The translations under genes and the position numbers were made by a program. The notes below the pieces were generated by a model that had not been told where the DNA came from, ran no database searches, and saw only the letters and a list, made by a program, of their open reading frames with translations. From the NCBI GenBank assembly GCA_026826555.1, contig JAKSZT010053883.1, positions 28,139,763-28,203,762 on the forward strand: a stretch of 64,000 nt of DNA, given 5' to 3'. This document shows positions 1-10,765 of the stretch, piece after piece (position 1 is the stretch's first letter; every line of letters starts with the position of its first letter). Origin of the DNA: Tolypeutes matacus. Its lineage: Eukaryota; Chordata; Mammalia; Cingulata; Chlamyphoridae.

Positions 1-175
1 ATGTGATCCTCACTACTACCTTGTGAAGGAGATATTGTTCTTCCGATTTTATGGCTGAGGAAACTGAAGCTCAGAGGGGCGAAGAAACTTGCCCAAGACC
101 ACACAGCTGATGCACAGCAGAAGTGAGACAGGACTTGACAACAAAGCCCATGTTCTTAGCACTGAGCAATCCTGC
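1..175 (-). mobile_element. MIR SINE remnant
   Basis: Reads as the reverse complement of a MIR: the block with 'gaggaaactgaagctcagag', 'aacttgcccaagaccacaca' and a downstream 'cccatgttcttagcactgag' is the usual antisense MIR order. It is cut by the window edge. MIRs are ancient tRNA-derived SINEs mobilised by L2 and are inert today. The family call is secure; the 3' limit is approximate. Confidence 0.8.
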
Positions 176-2540
176 CCCCACGCCTCCCCCCACCACAGGG
201 TGCGGTCCAGCTTGTCTACATTTCTCTTCCTTTGGTGGTCTCCAAACTGCATAGCACACATCCGCCACACGTAGAATATGAAGGTTCAACTTGGAGAGAG
301 ACACCTCTTTCATTCCAGAAGATGTACTTCTACTAACACAGCCTCTGAAAATCATGACTTCATGGGCAGCCACAGTAGACAAAAATGGGTCCCAGGAGGA
401 TGCTGACTTGAGTCATGGGGGTCCAACATATGATATCTAGGATCTATCAGGTGTGAAAGTGGGGGAAGGTGGAAAGGATAAACCCTGAGATGGAAGAAGT
501 GTTCCTCTGTGCTATCTCAGTAAGAGGACAAAAATTCCCAAGCCCCAGAGAAAGTCATTCACAGTTCCCAAATGTGGACAAATTCAGTGCCTCAAGAGTT
601 CGGATTCAGGGAGCAGAAACTGGGGGAAAAGCAGAGGTAACTAGCAACCAAAAGCAGGGCCTGGGAAAAGGCTGGGCAGCCTTGGGAGAAGAGACAGACC
701 CCTTCTGCACCAGCAATGGTTGGTGGATTTCCACCATGGAATCAGAGGACTAGGCTGAAGGATTCCAGATACCCAGCCAGCCTTCCTCTACCCTGTCCCT
801 TTGGGAGGCTCAGTGAGGTGCTCCCAGATGCCACCGATAGCACTTCAAGTCCTATCCCTCCCTTAGAACCTCACCCTTATACAAAAGCAGCTGCTTGCTA
901 GAGGGGCAGAGAGCTTTGGACAGCCTGTTAGGTGGATTCTGCTCCCATTATCCCTGGTGGGCAGAACCTGGGGCAGGTGAATCCATTCTAAGCAGCTGAA
1001 CAGACTCATGTCTGCACCATTTTATTCTCTCATTCTGGCCTTGGGTTGATCTCCAATCCTACCATCCTACCTTTGTCTTTGACTCTGAGCTACCCTATCT
1101 TAATCATGATCATTTCACCTCAGAACCATTGAATTCTTATTGAAGGTCAAAACATTTCATTCAGCCCAGTGACTGATCCAGGTTTTTGAGACATTTAGGG
1201 TCCCATATGAGTGGTTCATCAGTCAATGGAATAATGAGGATCAGTGGGCAGATGCTGTTCTTCAGGGTAGAACCTCATTCCACATCCAAGAGCCAGGAAC
1301 TGTGACCATCCCTCAGGGAAAGAGGCTAGCAGAGCCAGATAGGGGCTAGAGTCCCTGACAACCAGTCTGAGAATCAGGGATATAGGGACTCCAACCCTCA
1401 AAGAGGGTTAGAGTGCTGGACAAGTCACCAGACAGAAGCACATCCTGCAATCTGCTCTGGTAAGGGGGGCATGAGAGGGGCAGTTCATGGGTAGGCAGTA
1501 ACTCAGTGATGTGTGGACAACCAGGCCAGGCTCCCCACCCCCAGATCGATTGGGCCCCAGGCCTATGGCCATGAGACTAGACTAGACTCGTGTTAGGGGA
1601 GATTGGGCTTCTAATACACACAAGGCAGGGTCTGGGTGGGCTGCGCCTGCGGGTGAGAGACTCGGAGAATTCTGGCTGAACAAGGAGAGGAAGGGGTTGA
1701 GACGAATGTGAACACTCCTGAACACCACCAGTTCAGGAAATCGGCATCTCCTCTATGGAGTCTGGCATAATGGATCAGCCAAGCTTGGGCTTTCCAAGCC
1801 GGACATTGCATCTCGCTGCCAATATCCCTGCCATTTCCTTCAGATTTAATGTGGTGAAATGAGAGCATGATGATAAACACTGATTAACTCTAGGCACAGC
1901 AGGAGAAAGAAGTTTCCCTTTCCTATCTCACTCTTCCTTCCCTTCCTCCCTTGCGTTCTCTTCTCTCCCTCTCTCTCTGCAGAAGCACTGCTCTTTGTCC
2001 TAACCTATGGAATGGTAGGTTAATTGGCTTATAGAGCTGCTGAATATGGAACAGAGCCTAATGGAGATTTAATCAAAGGAGACAGTTGTGTCGAGTGAGG
2101 TGTAAAAGCCATTGAAGATGAATGGAGATGGATACAATTTTCCTCCCAGAGTTATTCAGAGCAATTTTAATAAAGAGCAAGTTTAACTATGGAATAGATT
2201 GTGTGACCAAACATCATTTTTTCCATAGGGCACAGCAGGACAAGCAAGGAAAGGAGAACTTAGAAAGTCACTTAGAGAAAATGGGGCCTCTCTTTGGACT
2301 CAACAATTGGTGCAGGGCAGAAGTTCATTGCTCCCACACAAATCTACCTTCTGCCCAATGGTCTACTCTGTGACTCACTGCAATGTTGTCTTTTGCATCC
2401 TCTGTGGCTTGTGGCCAATGACCTCAGTGATTAGAGCAGAAGGTTCACTAGGCTTAGGTTATGGCTAAGATTGGAGCCCCGTAGACCCAACCATTTACCA
2501 GGTTGTTCCACTTGTATGTCTATATCTTCCCTTGTCAACT
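176..2540. other. No gene seen; mostly unclassified sequence
   Basis: About 2.4 kb with no frame, repeat or RNA structure that I can name. Short frames at 469-753 (plus) and 1611-1880 (minus) show no family resemblance and no compositional support. The part around 1985-2215 is moderately AT-rich with several TAAT cores and no visible repeat ancestry, so it could be a conserved non-coding element, but that needs alignment to other mammals. Confidence 0.5.
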
Positions 2541-2544
2541 CCTA

Positions 2545-2732
2545 CTCATCCTTTAGTTCCCAGTTTAGTTGCCATTCTGTTTGGTAAGGTTTCCGCATTC
2601 CCTGGACCCCCTAGGTGCTTTCTCTGTTTCTCTAATGACTTGTAACACTTGCAATTCCATAGTTGCCTTTTTTGTATGTGTTTGTTATCACCACTAGGCT
2701 GTGAGCTCCCCAAAGTATTTATGTAGGTATCC
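2545..2732 (+). mobile_element. L2 LINE 3' end fragment
   Basis: Shows the degraded L2 3' order: a cytosine-rich 'actcatcctttagttcccag' part, 'cattccctggacccc', then 'cactaggctgtgagctcccc'. L2 is an ancient, extinct mammalian LINE; only its untranslated 3' end remains here. Confidence 0.65.
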
Positions 2733-2734
2733 GT

Positions 2735-2768
2735 ATGTGTGTGTGCATGTGTGTGTGTGTGTGTGTAT
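2735..2768. repeat. (TG)n microsatellite
   Basis: Interrupted TG dinucleotide run directly after the L2 fragment. Likely length-polymorphic. Confidence 0.9.
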
Positions 2769-2789
2769 GAAACCTCTTACTAGGATTGT

Positions 2790-3250
2790 CTTAGACAAGC
2801 TATTGTGTAAATTGCTTCTTTACTCAGCAATATGTAATGTGATGTGGACATTTCTTTCCATATCAATGCATGTTGCAACTTAACAAGCTCTTTAACAGCT
2901 GTACTGCAGTCCTTTGTATGAATGTAACATAAATTATTTAACAAATGTCATATACTTTTATATCAGAAATATTGAAAGGAGCATTTTCATATATATACAT
3001 ATATATATATGTTTTTGAAATTTTCTTCTGTTAACTCCTTGATAAATTCTTATAAGGAAAATTGCAAGGGTCAAAACTTTAATACATATTTTCCAATTGC
3101 CCTCCAAAAAAAAAAAAAAAGTGTGCCGATTTATACTCCCACAAATGCTATCTGAGAATATCTGTTTCCCTACATCCTTTCTAAGTATTGTCAATCATAT
3201 TCATTTTTGCCAATCTGATGGCTAAAACTGGATATCTCATTCTTCCTAAA
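2790..3250 (-). mobile_element. Old L1 3'UTR fragment
   Basis: The antisense order of an old L1 3'UTR is visible: 'cctttgtatgaatgtaacat', 'aattgccctcc' before an A-run, 'atttatactcccacaaatgc', 'gtttccctacatcctt', 'gccaatctgatgg' and 'tatctcat'. Contains an (AT)n run at 2989-3011 and A15 at 3106-3120. No coding sequence. Confidence 0.7.
2989..3011. repeat. (AT)n tract
   Basis: Short alternating AT run inside the old L1 3'UTR; low complexity only. Confidence 0.8.
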
Positions 3251-4139
3251 TTTGACAATTGAATAATCTAAGAAAGGCCCCATCTAAGGAGATGATATAA
3301 CTACAAATTTTGCAGGGCTCTGAGGAATTCCAAAAGCCTGCATAGGGGAGAGATGTTGCTGAGCCTGTTCTTGGAGAAATCAGGCAGGACAAGAGAGCCT
3401 CTCTGGAGCCCAGACCATTAAACCCTGGAGGAATAGTCAGATGTAGTCTGATTCATGTAAAATTATGCCCTAGGTGTCTGCGTAGAAGTCTCTAGATGAC
3501 AGCACTTTTTGACATCTGATGGACATGTAAGTCATAGATCTGAGTCATGTGAGGGGTAGCAGAGCCAAGAGACAGGTCAGGGAGATGGTGTGTCTTATAT
3601 ATAAGATATATTAGAAAGAGACTTCAGTGGCTTAACTGCATGGAGGGCTCGACAACAAGGCCCAGCAGAAAATCAGAAACCGAGGGGCTGGACGGAGGCC
3701 AGTTAGACTCAACAGGCAAACTGGTGAGGCTGCAGCCTGATATTCAGGGGAGCTAAATGCCCCTGTGCCCTGGGCACACCAGATATAAGAGGAGCTGATG
3801 ATTTGAAGATCCTACTGACTAGTGGACAAAGGGCTCCTTGGCTCAAGGGCTGAGCAGGTGGCAGAGCAGGAGCAGGTATAGACTGATGCATGGCAGAGCA
3901 ATTGACAACTGGACATGCCAAGCAAGAAGATACCTTCTCCAGAAAACAGGTAGATGATTCTATCCAACCAAGTCTTGTTCAAGTTTAGGGGTAGGAGTGA
4001 GGTGGACACATCGATGCTTTTCTCACAGATCAAAGATGGGGATGCTGAAAGGAATGTTATTCCCATATTGATTGGCAGGAAATCCAGACCCTGTTCCCCA
4101 GGTTATCCCATAGAAACAGGCTTCACATAGGGAATGAAT
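3251..4139. other. No gene or named repeat seen
   Basis: Unclassified sequence. Frames at 3709-3921 and 3812-4066 on the minus strand overlap each other out of register and resemble nothing I know. Confidence 0.5.
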
Positions 4140-4813
4140 CGATGGATCTGGAACCTGGCAGAAAGGAGGACCATGTGGACATCAATACCCCAAGATGGCT
4201 GCTGGAAGATCCTCGCAAGATTTCTCTGGAAGCCAGAAGCTCCAGATAATTCTCCCAGGACATTATCCTTGGCCCCACCTGGGGGGTTGATGGGTGCTTC
4301 ACACATGGTAAGTGCTATGTAACTATCAGTGTAAACTATCCTTACAATCAAAACAGCAAATACCTGGGACTCCTCCCATGCCATTAGCAAAAGGGTGGAA
4401 TAGTTAACGGTTTAAAAAGCAGGGGCAAAGGTCAAATTGCCCCTTCTGCTCCTGTTCCTGGCCCCTGCCACCCCCTGCCCCTGCTCTGCTCCCAGCGGCT
4501 TCCACACCCGGCTGCTGTGCTTGGGGCCCTCGTGACTTCTGTGCCCTGCTCTTGCCATGCCCCCCTGCGCGGATCAACACGCAAGTAAAACCTGGGCATT
4601 TATCATCTATAATGGGAAATTGTAGTCTATATATAAATCAGCCCTCTCTATCACTTTTCAGCCCCTTACTCTCTACCGGGGACCCGTGGTCTGTTATTTT
4701 CTCCCATTTCTCTTCTCTGCCTACCTTAATAAACTGCTGGTCTCACTCACCTGACGTGCTCTGAAATTCATTTCTGCAGCATAAGTCAAGAACCTAGACT
4801 AAATCTGGTAACA
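4140..4813 (+). mobile_element. ERV1-type LTR (solo, degraded)
   Basis: Related to the cleaner LTR at 58778-59328: both share 'ctggaacctggcag' near the start, an 'aacagcaaa..ctgg' box, 'cattagcaaa' followed by a G-rich stretch, a poly(A)-signal block (AATAAA at 4728-4733) and 'caagaacctaga' near the 3' end. The U3-like part holds a 51-bp insert identical to a nearby MIR end (4294-4344). A CT-rich section at 4440-4560 is typical of LTR R/U5. The 5' boundary and target duplication are not resolved. An old retroviral LTR without internal genes. Confidence 0.65.
4294..4344 (+). repeat. 51-bp exact copy of MIR 3' end
   Basis: These 51 bases are identical to 6498-6548, the 3' end of a plus-strand MIR 2204 bp away in direct orientation. 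It sits inside the ERV1-type LTR. Sequence on both sides differs between the two sites. Confidence 0.95.
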
Positions 4814-5493
4814 CCATGACCTATGTGAACCTTGGCGATGACACCTGACTCAGAGTGAGGTAGTATTTGACCCACAAGTAGCCAAAGCCAGCTCAGGGTG
4901 GTAGATGAGGGGCTCTGGTCAAGCAAGCGGATGCTTGGGGATTATCCAGAAAGTAATGCCAAAACCATATCCATGAATCAAATCAAATAAAGCCCAAGGA
5001 GTCCTTACATTTAAGTAGTAAAGGTAGAGTTTGAGAGTTGAAGCCAAAAGCCAGGAGCTGGGTCAAAAAAAGATGCATAGTAAGAGGCAAGAAACAATTG
5101 AGTTGGTGCCACTGTGGTAAGAACTTTCACTGTCAACAAGACTGGGATGCCCAGAGCACCCTTTAACAGGGTGATGGTCCCATGGGTTATGGGAGTAAGG
5201 GCTGGCCTAGGTTAAAGGCTGAGACTCAGGCAGATATTTGCTGCTTATAATCAATTGATGGGGTTGGTAGCCAGACCTTGGCACAATGGAGAAGACGATG
5301 AGTAACTTGTTGGCTGCAGTATCACCTACAGCATTATCAGTCTCTCACTTTTGCTGCAGATTTCAAACCTCCATGGTTTTGCTGGAATGAGAATACACTC
5401 AACTGTCTTGAGAAACATCCCAGAGAAGTTTCCATCTTACTGCCTCTGTGGGCACAAGTGGGCAGGGTACCACAGTGTTGTTAGAATCTCAAA
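4814..5493. other. No gene or named repeat seen
   Basis: About 680 bases with nothing recognisable. Confidence 0.5.
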
Positions 5494-5751
5494 TGTCACC
5501 TCATTTAACACTTGAAACCACCGGGTGCAGTAGACAGGGATGTATTATTTTCTTTATTGTGCTTGAGGTTTAGCTGGAAGCACTGTGCTAAGTGCTTTAC
5601 ATCCATTACCTCACCTAATTCCAAAAACAGCCCTTCAATGTAGGTATCATTCTCCTTTTACAGTCCAGAAAGCCAAAGCACCAAGGGGGAAAAGAATTTG
5701 CCTGCCACTTGCTAGTAAGTGTTAGAACTTGGCCTTAAATGCAGAATGACA
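5494..5751 (-). repeat. Duplicated composite block, copy 1 (contains MIR)
   Basis: From about 5580 this is an antisense MIR ('agcactgtgctaagtgcttt', 'ccattacctcacctaattcc', 'agaaagccaaagcacc'). The 85 bases before it are not MIR consensus, yet they recur in front of the MIR at 9290-9550 ('gtcacctcatttaacac', 'gtgcagtaga', 'gcttgagg'). By eye roughly four in five bases agree, so the two blocks look like an old segmental duplication. Confidence 0.75.
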
Positions 5752-5929
5752 ATTACCTTCCAAAGTTTGTCTAGCTTGAGAGCAAGCCCTGGGAGACAAA
5801 ACAAAGAATCACCCTCCACTCCAGGAAATCCATCTGACCTTCCACCTGGGATCATATTCTATATTAACTGACTAGAGGCTTCTGGAGAGTCTGCATCTTG
5901 TTCTTGCCCCCAGTAGCTCTTATTTTATG

Positions 5930-6160
5930 CCCAAATATATATTTTTTTGAGGTACTGGGGGCCGGAGATTGAACCCAGGACCTTGTGTGTGGGAAACTGG
6001 CACTCAACCACTGAGCTACATCAGCTCCCCTAAGTTGGTTTTTTCATTGTTTTGCTTGTTGTTTGCTTTGTTGTTGTTGTTTAGGAGGTACCAGGAACCA
6101 ACTCGTGGGAAGCAGGCGCTCAACCGCTTGAGCCACATCTACTATCCCCAAATAGATATT
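5930..6160 (-). mobile_element. Dimeric DAS-type SINE with target duplication
   Basis: Two tRNA-like monomers in antisense, the first with 'gattgaacccaggacc' (B-box side) and 'cactcaaccactgagctaca' (A-box side), joined by a T/G-rich linker to a second with 'gtgggaagcaggcgctcaac'. Flanked by 14-bp near-identical repeats, 'cccaaatatatatt' (5930-5943) and 'cccaaatagatatt' (6147-6160), the target-site duplication. This SINE family is restricted to xenarthrans as far as I know and supports the lineage call. Same dimer form as 31006-31237. Confidence 0.85.
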
Positions 6161-6284
6161 GAATCCAAATCACTCCCCAAATTTTCCTTTAGCCCAAAAA
6201 ACTAGGCTTATGTATCATACCCACAGCCACACAGCTTTTCACTACCCCTGTTTAACTACTAGTTTCCAGCCAACCTGAGAAGCA

Positions 6285-6556
6285 ACATAGTATAATGGTT
6301 AAGAGCATGTACTTTAGAACTCAACTACTTAGGTTCAATTCCTGTCTCTAATACTAACCAGCTATGTGACCACATGGAAGCCATTTAACCTCTTGTCTGT
6401 GCTTGAGTTCCACATCTGTAAGATGTGGAGAAGAGTCGTCATATTCCATAGGCTTGTGAAGATCAAATGAGTAAGCATATATAAAGTACTTTAAATAGTG
6501 CTTCACACATGGTAAGTGCTATGTAACTATCAGTGTAAACTATCCTTATTGTTCCC
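6285..6556 (+). mobile_element. MIR SINE, near full length
   Basis: Sense MIR from 'atagtataatggttaagagc' through 'ccagctatgtgacc' to 'cacatggtaagtgctatgta'. Its last 51 bases recur exactly at 4294-4344. Confidence 0.9.
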
Positions 6557-6674
6557 TCGCATCACCTGGCCAAGTGTCATGGCCCAGATAGGACAAGCAA
6601 AGAAAAGCAGGAAACAGCAGGCTCATAATTAGGCTATTTATTTGACCAAAAATAATTCAGTCACTTTTATGTAT

Positions 6675-6895
6675 TAATAATAATAATAGCTGTGATTCAC
6701 TATCTACTATGTGCCAACAGCTATATAAATGGTTTTGTATTTAATCCTTGTAATAACCACTTGAAATCCATGTTATTATCCCCACTGATGTAAAGGCTCA
6801 GAAAGGTTGACTAACTGGCCTGGGGTCACACAGCTAGTAAGTAGAGGAACTTGGATTTGAACCCATGTCTCTTTCTCTCTGATTCCAAACTTGTA
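6675..6895 (-). mobile_element. MIR SINE
   Basis: Antisense MIR: 'aataataatagctgtgattc', 'ctactatgtgccaacag', 'ggggtcacacagctagtaag', 'gatttgaacccatgtc'. Confidence 0.9.
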
Positions 6896-6989
6896 CACAC
6901 TTTTGTTCTTAAGATAAGAGTTCAAAAGTAAAGCGATTAGAGTCTTAGAAAAAGGCTGACACCATTCTGGGATTGTTTAGCCATTTTAG

Positions 6990-7434
6990 TACCTTCTATT
7001 CTTTGCTGGAAACTGTTCCCTCCTTGCCCTTCCCATGCTTCCCTGTAGGCAGTGTGTACTTCCTTCCCCACTGACGTCGGGCGGGGCCATTTGACTTGCT
7101 TTGGCTAATGATGGGTGAGTAGCCATGACTTCTCCACATCTGAACAGGAGCTTGCATGGTTTTGCTCTGTGCTTGCATGGTTTTGCTCTGTCCCCCTTGA
7201 GCTTCTGCCTCCTGCCATGAAAATAGCATGCTGCTGATGGAGCTTGCCCCTTCAGTGCTGGCTGCAGGATACAAGACTCGTGGAGCTAAGCCAAGTCCAG
7301 CTGACCCCAGAAGACCCAACATAACTACTGCTGATCAGCCACCCTCACATACATGAGCAGGAAATAGATATTTGCTCTTGTAAGCCATTGAGAAATGAAA
7401 GGGTTATTGCCACAGCAAAAACTGACTACTACAG
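6990..7434 (+). mobile_element. MaLR (MLT1-like) LTR
   Basis: Matches the MLT1-type order I remember: 'gacttgctttggctaatg', a middle with 'gcttctgcctcctgcc', 'gtaagccattgagaa' and a 3' end 'actgactactaca'. Contains a perfect 21-bp tandem duplication at 7150-7191. The 5' limit is approximate and no target duplication is visible. No coding capacity. Confidence 0.65.
7150..7191. repeat. 21-bp tandem duplication
   Basis: The unit beginning 'gcttgcatggttttgctctg' occurs twice head to tail at 7150-7170 and 7171-7191 without mismatch. Likely a recent replication-slippage event in the LTR. Confidence 0.95.
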
Positions 7435-8410
7435 ACATGGTCCCAGGAGCAGGGGATAGACCTGGTAATCTCCACTCTGATAGAATGAGCAAAGGGCAGG
7501 ATAATCAAATAATAATATATTTGGTTGTAAAGATGGGCTTTATGCAGCCCAATGCATTTTTGTACATAATTGGTCGTCTACATATGTTTTCTAAATTGAA
7601 ATCAAAATGATGGAGCCACAAAGGGCCTAGAAGCACAAGGAAGAAAGGAGAAAGTGGCCAAGGTCTTTTGAGTTTCCCTCCATGGTGGGAAAATGTGGAG
7701 GGTGGCTCCAGCAAATGCAGAGGCACAAGCCCAAGTAGGAACCGTTTTTCCCTGGGGAAGAGCGAGTCCATGTAAAGGGCTTTCCTGTAGGGAGATAGGA
7801 GGGAGAGCCCTCAGAACTCACCCAGCCCCATGGCTCTGGCTCCCACGGTGTCCTGGAGACTTGTAGGGTAAACAGGTAAAGTTCCTGGTCAGCTGGCAAG
7901 AATGGGTACAAGAAAGATCACTGACTTCTGGCTGGAACACCTTTCATCAAGGCAAAAGGCCATCAAATAAAGCACTGGGTCCCAGCATGACCCCTAAGTG
8001 GAGCTAGCACAGATGAGCTTTATGGAGACTTCTGCACACAGTTGGGTGCTGGAGGTGATTCTTTTATACAGATTTGCGCACAGAGATGCTCGGAGAGCCT
8101 TTGAGGCTGAGGGTCATGGTGTTGGGGAAGGTGACTGCTGCCCATATCTATTCCCAAGCCTGCCCTTGAGCTGTTGATAACCCTTTCAATTTCTGCCCTT
8201 AAGCCTTCCAGGAACAGGTGGTACAGGTCTTTGTAGGGGGAGGGGGATGGAGGGATTGCGGGTTTCCTATGGGGGAAAGCAGATGAAGGAAATGCTGGGG
8301 CCACTTCATTAGGCCTCTCTTATTGGTCTTGGGCCAGCTGAGATCCAGGAAAAGGCTGTAACATCAGCTGCGGTGTTTCCATGGCAACAGCAGGCAGCAG
8401 GGCTGCTGGA
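7435..8410. other. No gene or named repeat seen
   Basis: Roughly 1 kb that I cannot classify. Overlapping minus-strand frames at 7505-7911 are mutually exclusive and unremarkable. Confidence 0.5.
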
Positions 8411-8727
8411 GTTAGTGGAGGAGGAGGGGAAGACTGGCTGGGGGAGCAGGAAGTGCTGAGGGAGGAGGAATGGGGTAGGGGAATCAGAAAGGGGGAAGGG
8501 AGGGGAGAGAGAAGAGCAGAGGAAGGGAGAAGAAAAGTGAGAGATAGGAAAGGGAGAGGAAGAGGAAAAGGGGAAGAGGAGAAGGGAGAGGAGGTTAAGA
8601 AAGAGAAGGGGAGAAGGAAAAGAAATGGGGGAGGAGTAAGAAGAGGCATATGGAGAGGAAGAAAAGGAAGAAAGACAAGGAATGGGGCGGGGGGGGGGGT
8701 AGAATGAAAGGAGAAAGAAAGAGAAGT
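8411..8727 (+). repeat. Purine-rich (GA) tract
   Basis: About 300 bases of almost pure purine on the plus strand, interrupted only occasionally, with a G4-C-G11 run at 8684-8699. The frames read across it (Arg/Glu/Gly-rich on plus, Pro/Ser/Leu-rich on minus) are simple-sequence artefacts. Such tracts can form triplex or G-quadruplex structures. Confidence 0.9.
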
Positions 8728-8804
8728 GCTCGTATTCCCTGCTTCAAACACAAGAGAAGAAGGTGCCCACTGCCCTGGGGCAGCAGGAGCCACCACTCCC
8801 ATGG

Positions 8805-9090
8805 CATAGTGTAAAATGCACAGAACACAAGCCTGGAAGGACTGGGTCGAAGCCGCCAGCCTTTACCTTTAGGTAGCCGTGAGGTGTGACAACAAGAAGT
8901 TTCAAGAACAGCATTGGCATCTGAAGGACTCTGCCTGGCCATATGAGCGTGGGCAAATTGCTTAACTTTTCTCTAAGCTTCAGTTTTCTCATCTAAAAAA
9001 GAAAAAAAAAGGAAATAATAACTTCCCCCATATGATATGTGAATAACTGGCACACAGTAAGCATTTAATAAATGAGAAGTTCTATTTTCA
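8805..9090 (+). mobile_element. MIR SINE
   Basis: Sense MIR: 'catagtgtaaaatgcacaga', 'gggcaaattgcttaac', 'cagttttctcatc' and 'ggcacacagtaagcatttaa'. The middle is interrupted or diverged near 8870-8930. Confidence 0.8.
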
Positions 9091-9094
9091 TGTG

Positions 9095-9215
9095 TGACTT
9101 GGTCATCATTTAACCTCTCTTTGTCCCCATTTCCTTACCTGTAAAATGGAGATAATCCTTATCTCAGAGGACTTTAAAAATCTGTTATTGTATGTGCTCA
9201 ATAAATGTTAGTTAT
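9095..9215 (+). mobile_element. MIR SINE 3' part
   Basis: Second, partial sense MIR: 'catttaacctctctttgtcc', 'cttacctgtaaaatggagat' and 'gtgctcaataaatgttag'. Confidence 0.8.
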
Positions 9216-9550
9216 TAAAATTATTTTCTTAATAGGAAGAATAAACATTTATGTAGCACCTGGTACTTTTTTCAAGGCATATTCTCAGTTGTCACCTCAT
9301 TTAACACTGAAACCACTGTGTGCAGTAGATAGAGCAGTGTTGCTTTCTTTATTGGGCTTGAGGCTTAGCTATAAGCACTGTGCTAACTGCTTTACATCCA
9401 TTACCTCATCTAGTTCCCAAAACAACCTTTCTAGGTAGGTATCATCTTTTTTTTTTCACAATTGAGAAAGCCAAGGCACCAAGGGGGAAAAAAATTTACC
9501 TGCCATTTGCTGGTAGGTGTTAGGACTTGAACTTAGAAGCAGAATGACAG
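9216..9550 (-). repeat. MIR plus duplicated composite block, copy 2
   Basis: Antisense MIR start ('aataaacatttatgtagcac') followed by the block 9290-9550 that repeats 5494-5751. It has the same non-MIR leader and the same MIR remainder, ending at 'gcagaatgac' in both. Confidence 0.75.
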
Positions 9551-10042
9551 GCAGAAGTAATACAACTAATTTGAAAGAACTCATTTAACTCAGTGTTTTT
9601 GCCCCAAACAACCCTTGTGATGTGTGCTATGGCTTTGCAGAACTGAATGGAGGGAAGAATTCTTAGGCCTTTGGGGAATCTGATCCATGTGAGCCAACTC
9701 CTAGGATGTCCCTGGCAAGCCCCAGCCACCGAGCGGGCTTCTTTGGGCTTCTTTGGGCTCAGGGACCTCCAAGGGTGTGGTCCAGAGCCTGGGACAGTGG
9801 GGCACTCCTAAGAAATCATGCACTGAGATCGCCAGTCAAGGCCAGCCGAGGAATAGCTCTGCATAGAAAACTCTCTACTATGGGTTACTGGTCCTCAGGG
9901 GGCCCCGCCCAGGGCTGCAGAAGGAGGAAGCAAGAGGATTTAGACTTTTTTTCCTTATTTTTTTTAAGAGGGAAGGGATTGAAGATATTTCACTTTCACT
10001 CCCCTTCTGACAAAGTTAAAAATATCTTTTTTAAAGAAATTG
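9551..10042. other. No gene or named repeat seen
   Basis: Nearly 500 bases with a small slippage repeat of 'gggcttcttt' at 9735-9756. The frame at 9706-10053 is not supported. Confidence 0.5.
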
Positions 10043-10430
10043 TGAGTGTGTGAGAGAGAGAACAGGAAAGAGCAAGATGGGGAGAGAAGAGAAACTCTGG
10101 GGGCGGGGGGGGCGGGCGGTAAGGAAAAGAGGAAAATGAAGTCGACAGAAGTAGAGAGAAAGAGGAACCATGGAAAGAGACAGAAAGACAGATGCCAAAA
10201 GACATGAGAGGAGAGAGAAAACCACCAGAGGAAGAGAAAGAGAGAAATAAAGAGGCAAAAAGGGAGGGACCGGGAGATAAACAGAAGCTTGGACAGAAAG
10301 GCTTAAAAGGGAGATGGACAGGGAGGCAGAGAGAGGTACAAAGGTGGAAAGCCAGAGACACCAGAGGGAAAGGAGCAAGCAGAGAAGAAGTAGGAAACCT
10401 TTCTTTCTTAGTAGAAAGAGAAACACACAT
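10043..10430 (+). repeat. Purine-rich (GA) tract with G-rich core
   Basis: Almost 400 bases dominated by A and G, containing a G-rich run at 10099-10119 with four or more G-triplets separated by single C residues, a classic G-quadruplex pattern. Frames across it are low-complexity artefacts. Confidence 0.9.
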
Positions 10431-10495
10431 GAACTCTATGACTGAGGACATATGTGATCATAAAAAGACAACCTTAGTGTTTGCCAAGCTAGGAA

Positions 10496-10765
10496 AAAGA
10501 AATTCCTTTCCCTATTCTCTATCTTCCTTTCTCCCTCCCTCTCTCTCTCTCTCTCTCCCACTCTCTTTCCTCCTCCCTCCTTCTCTCCTTCCCCCTGCCT
10601 GCCTCTCTCTTTCCCTTTCTGTCTTCCCCCTCCTCTCACTCTCTCTCTCCCTCCCTTTCTCCCCCACCCTCTCCCTCTCTCTCTATCCTTCCTTCTCTCT
10701 CTCTCCCTCCCTCTCCCCCTCCTTCTTCTTATCTCTCTCTCTCTCCCTCTCTCTCATTTACTTAT
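10496..10765 (+). repeat. Pyrimidine-rich (TC) tract
   Basis: About 270 bases of CT repeats on the same strand as, and just downstream of, the GA tract at 10043-10430. The two could pair as an imperfect hairpin or form intramolecular triplexes. Confidence 0.9.

Noticed and set aside
8320..8802. 160-codon minus-strand and 108-codon plus-strand frames
   Set aside because: Both read through the polypurine block; composition explains the lack of stops.
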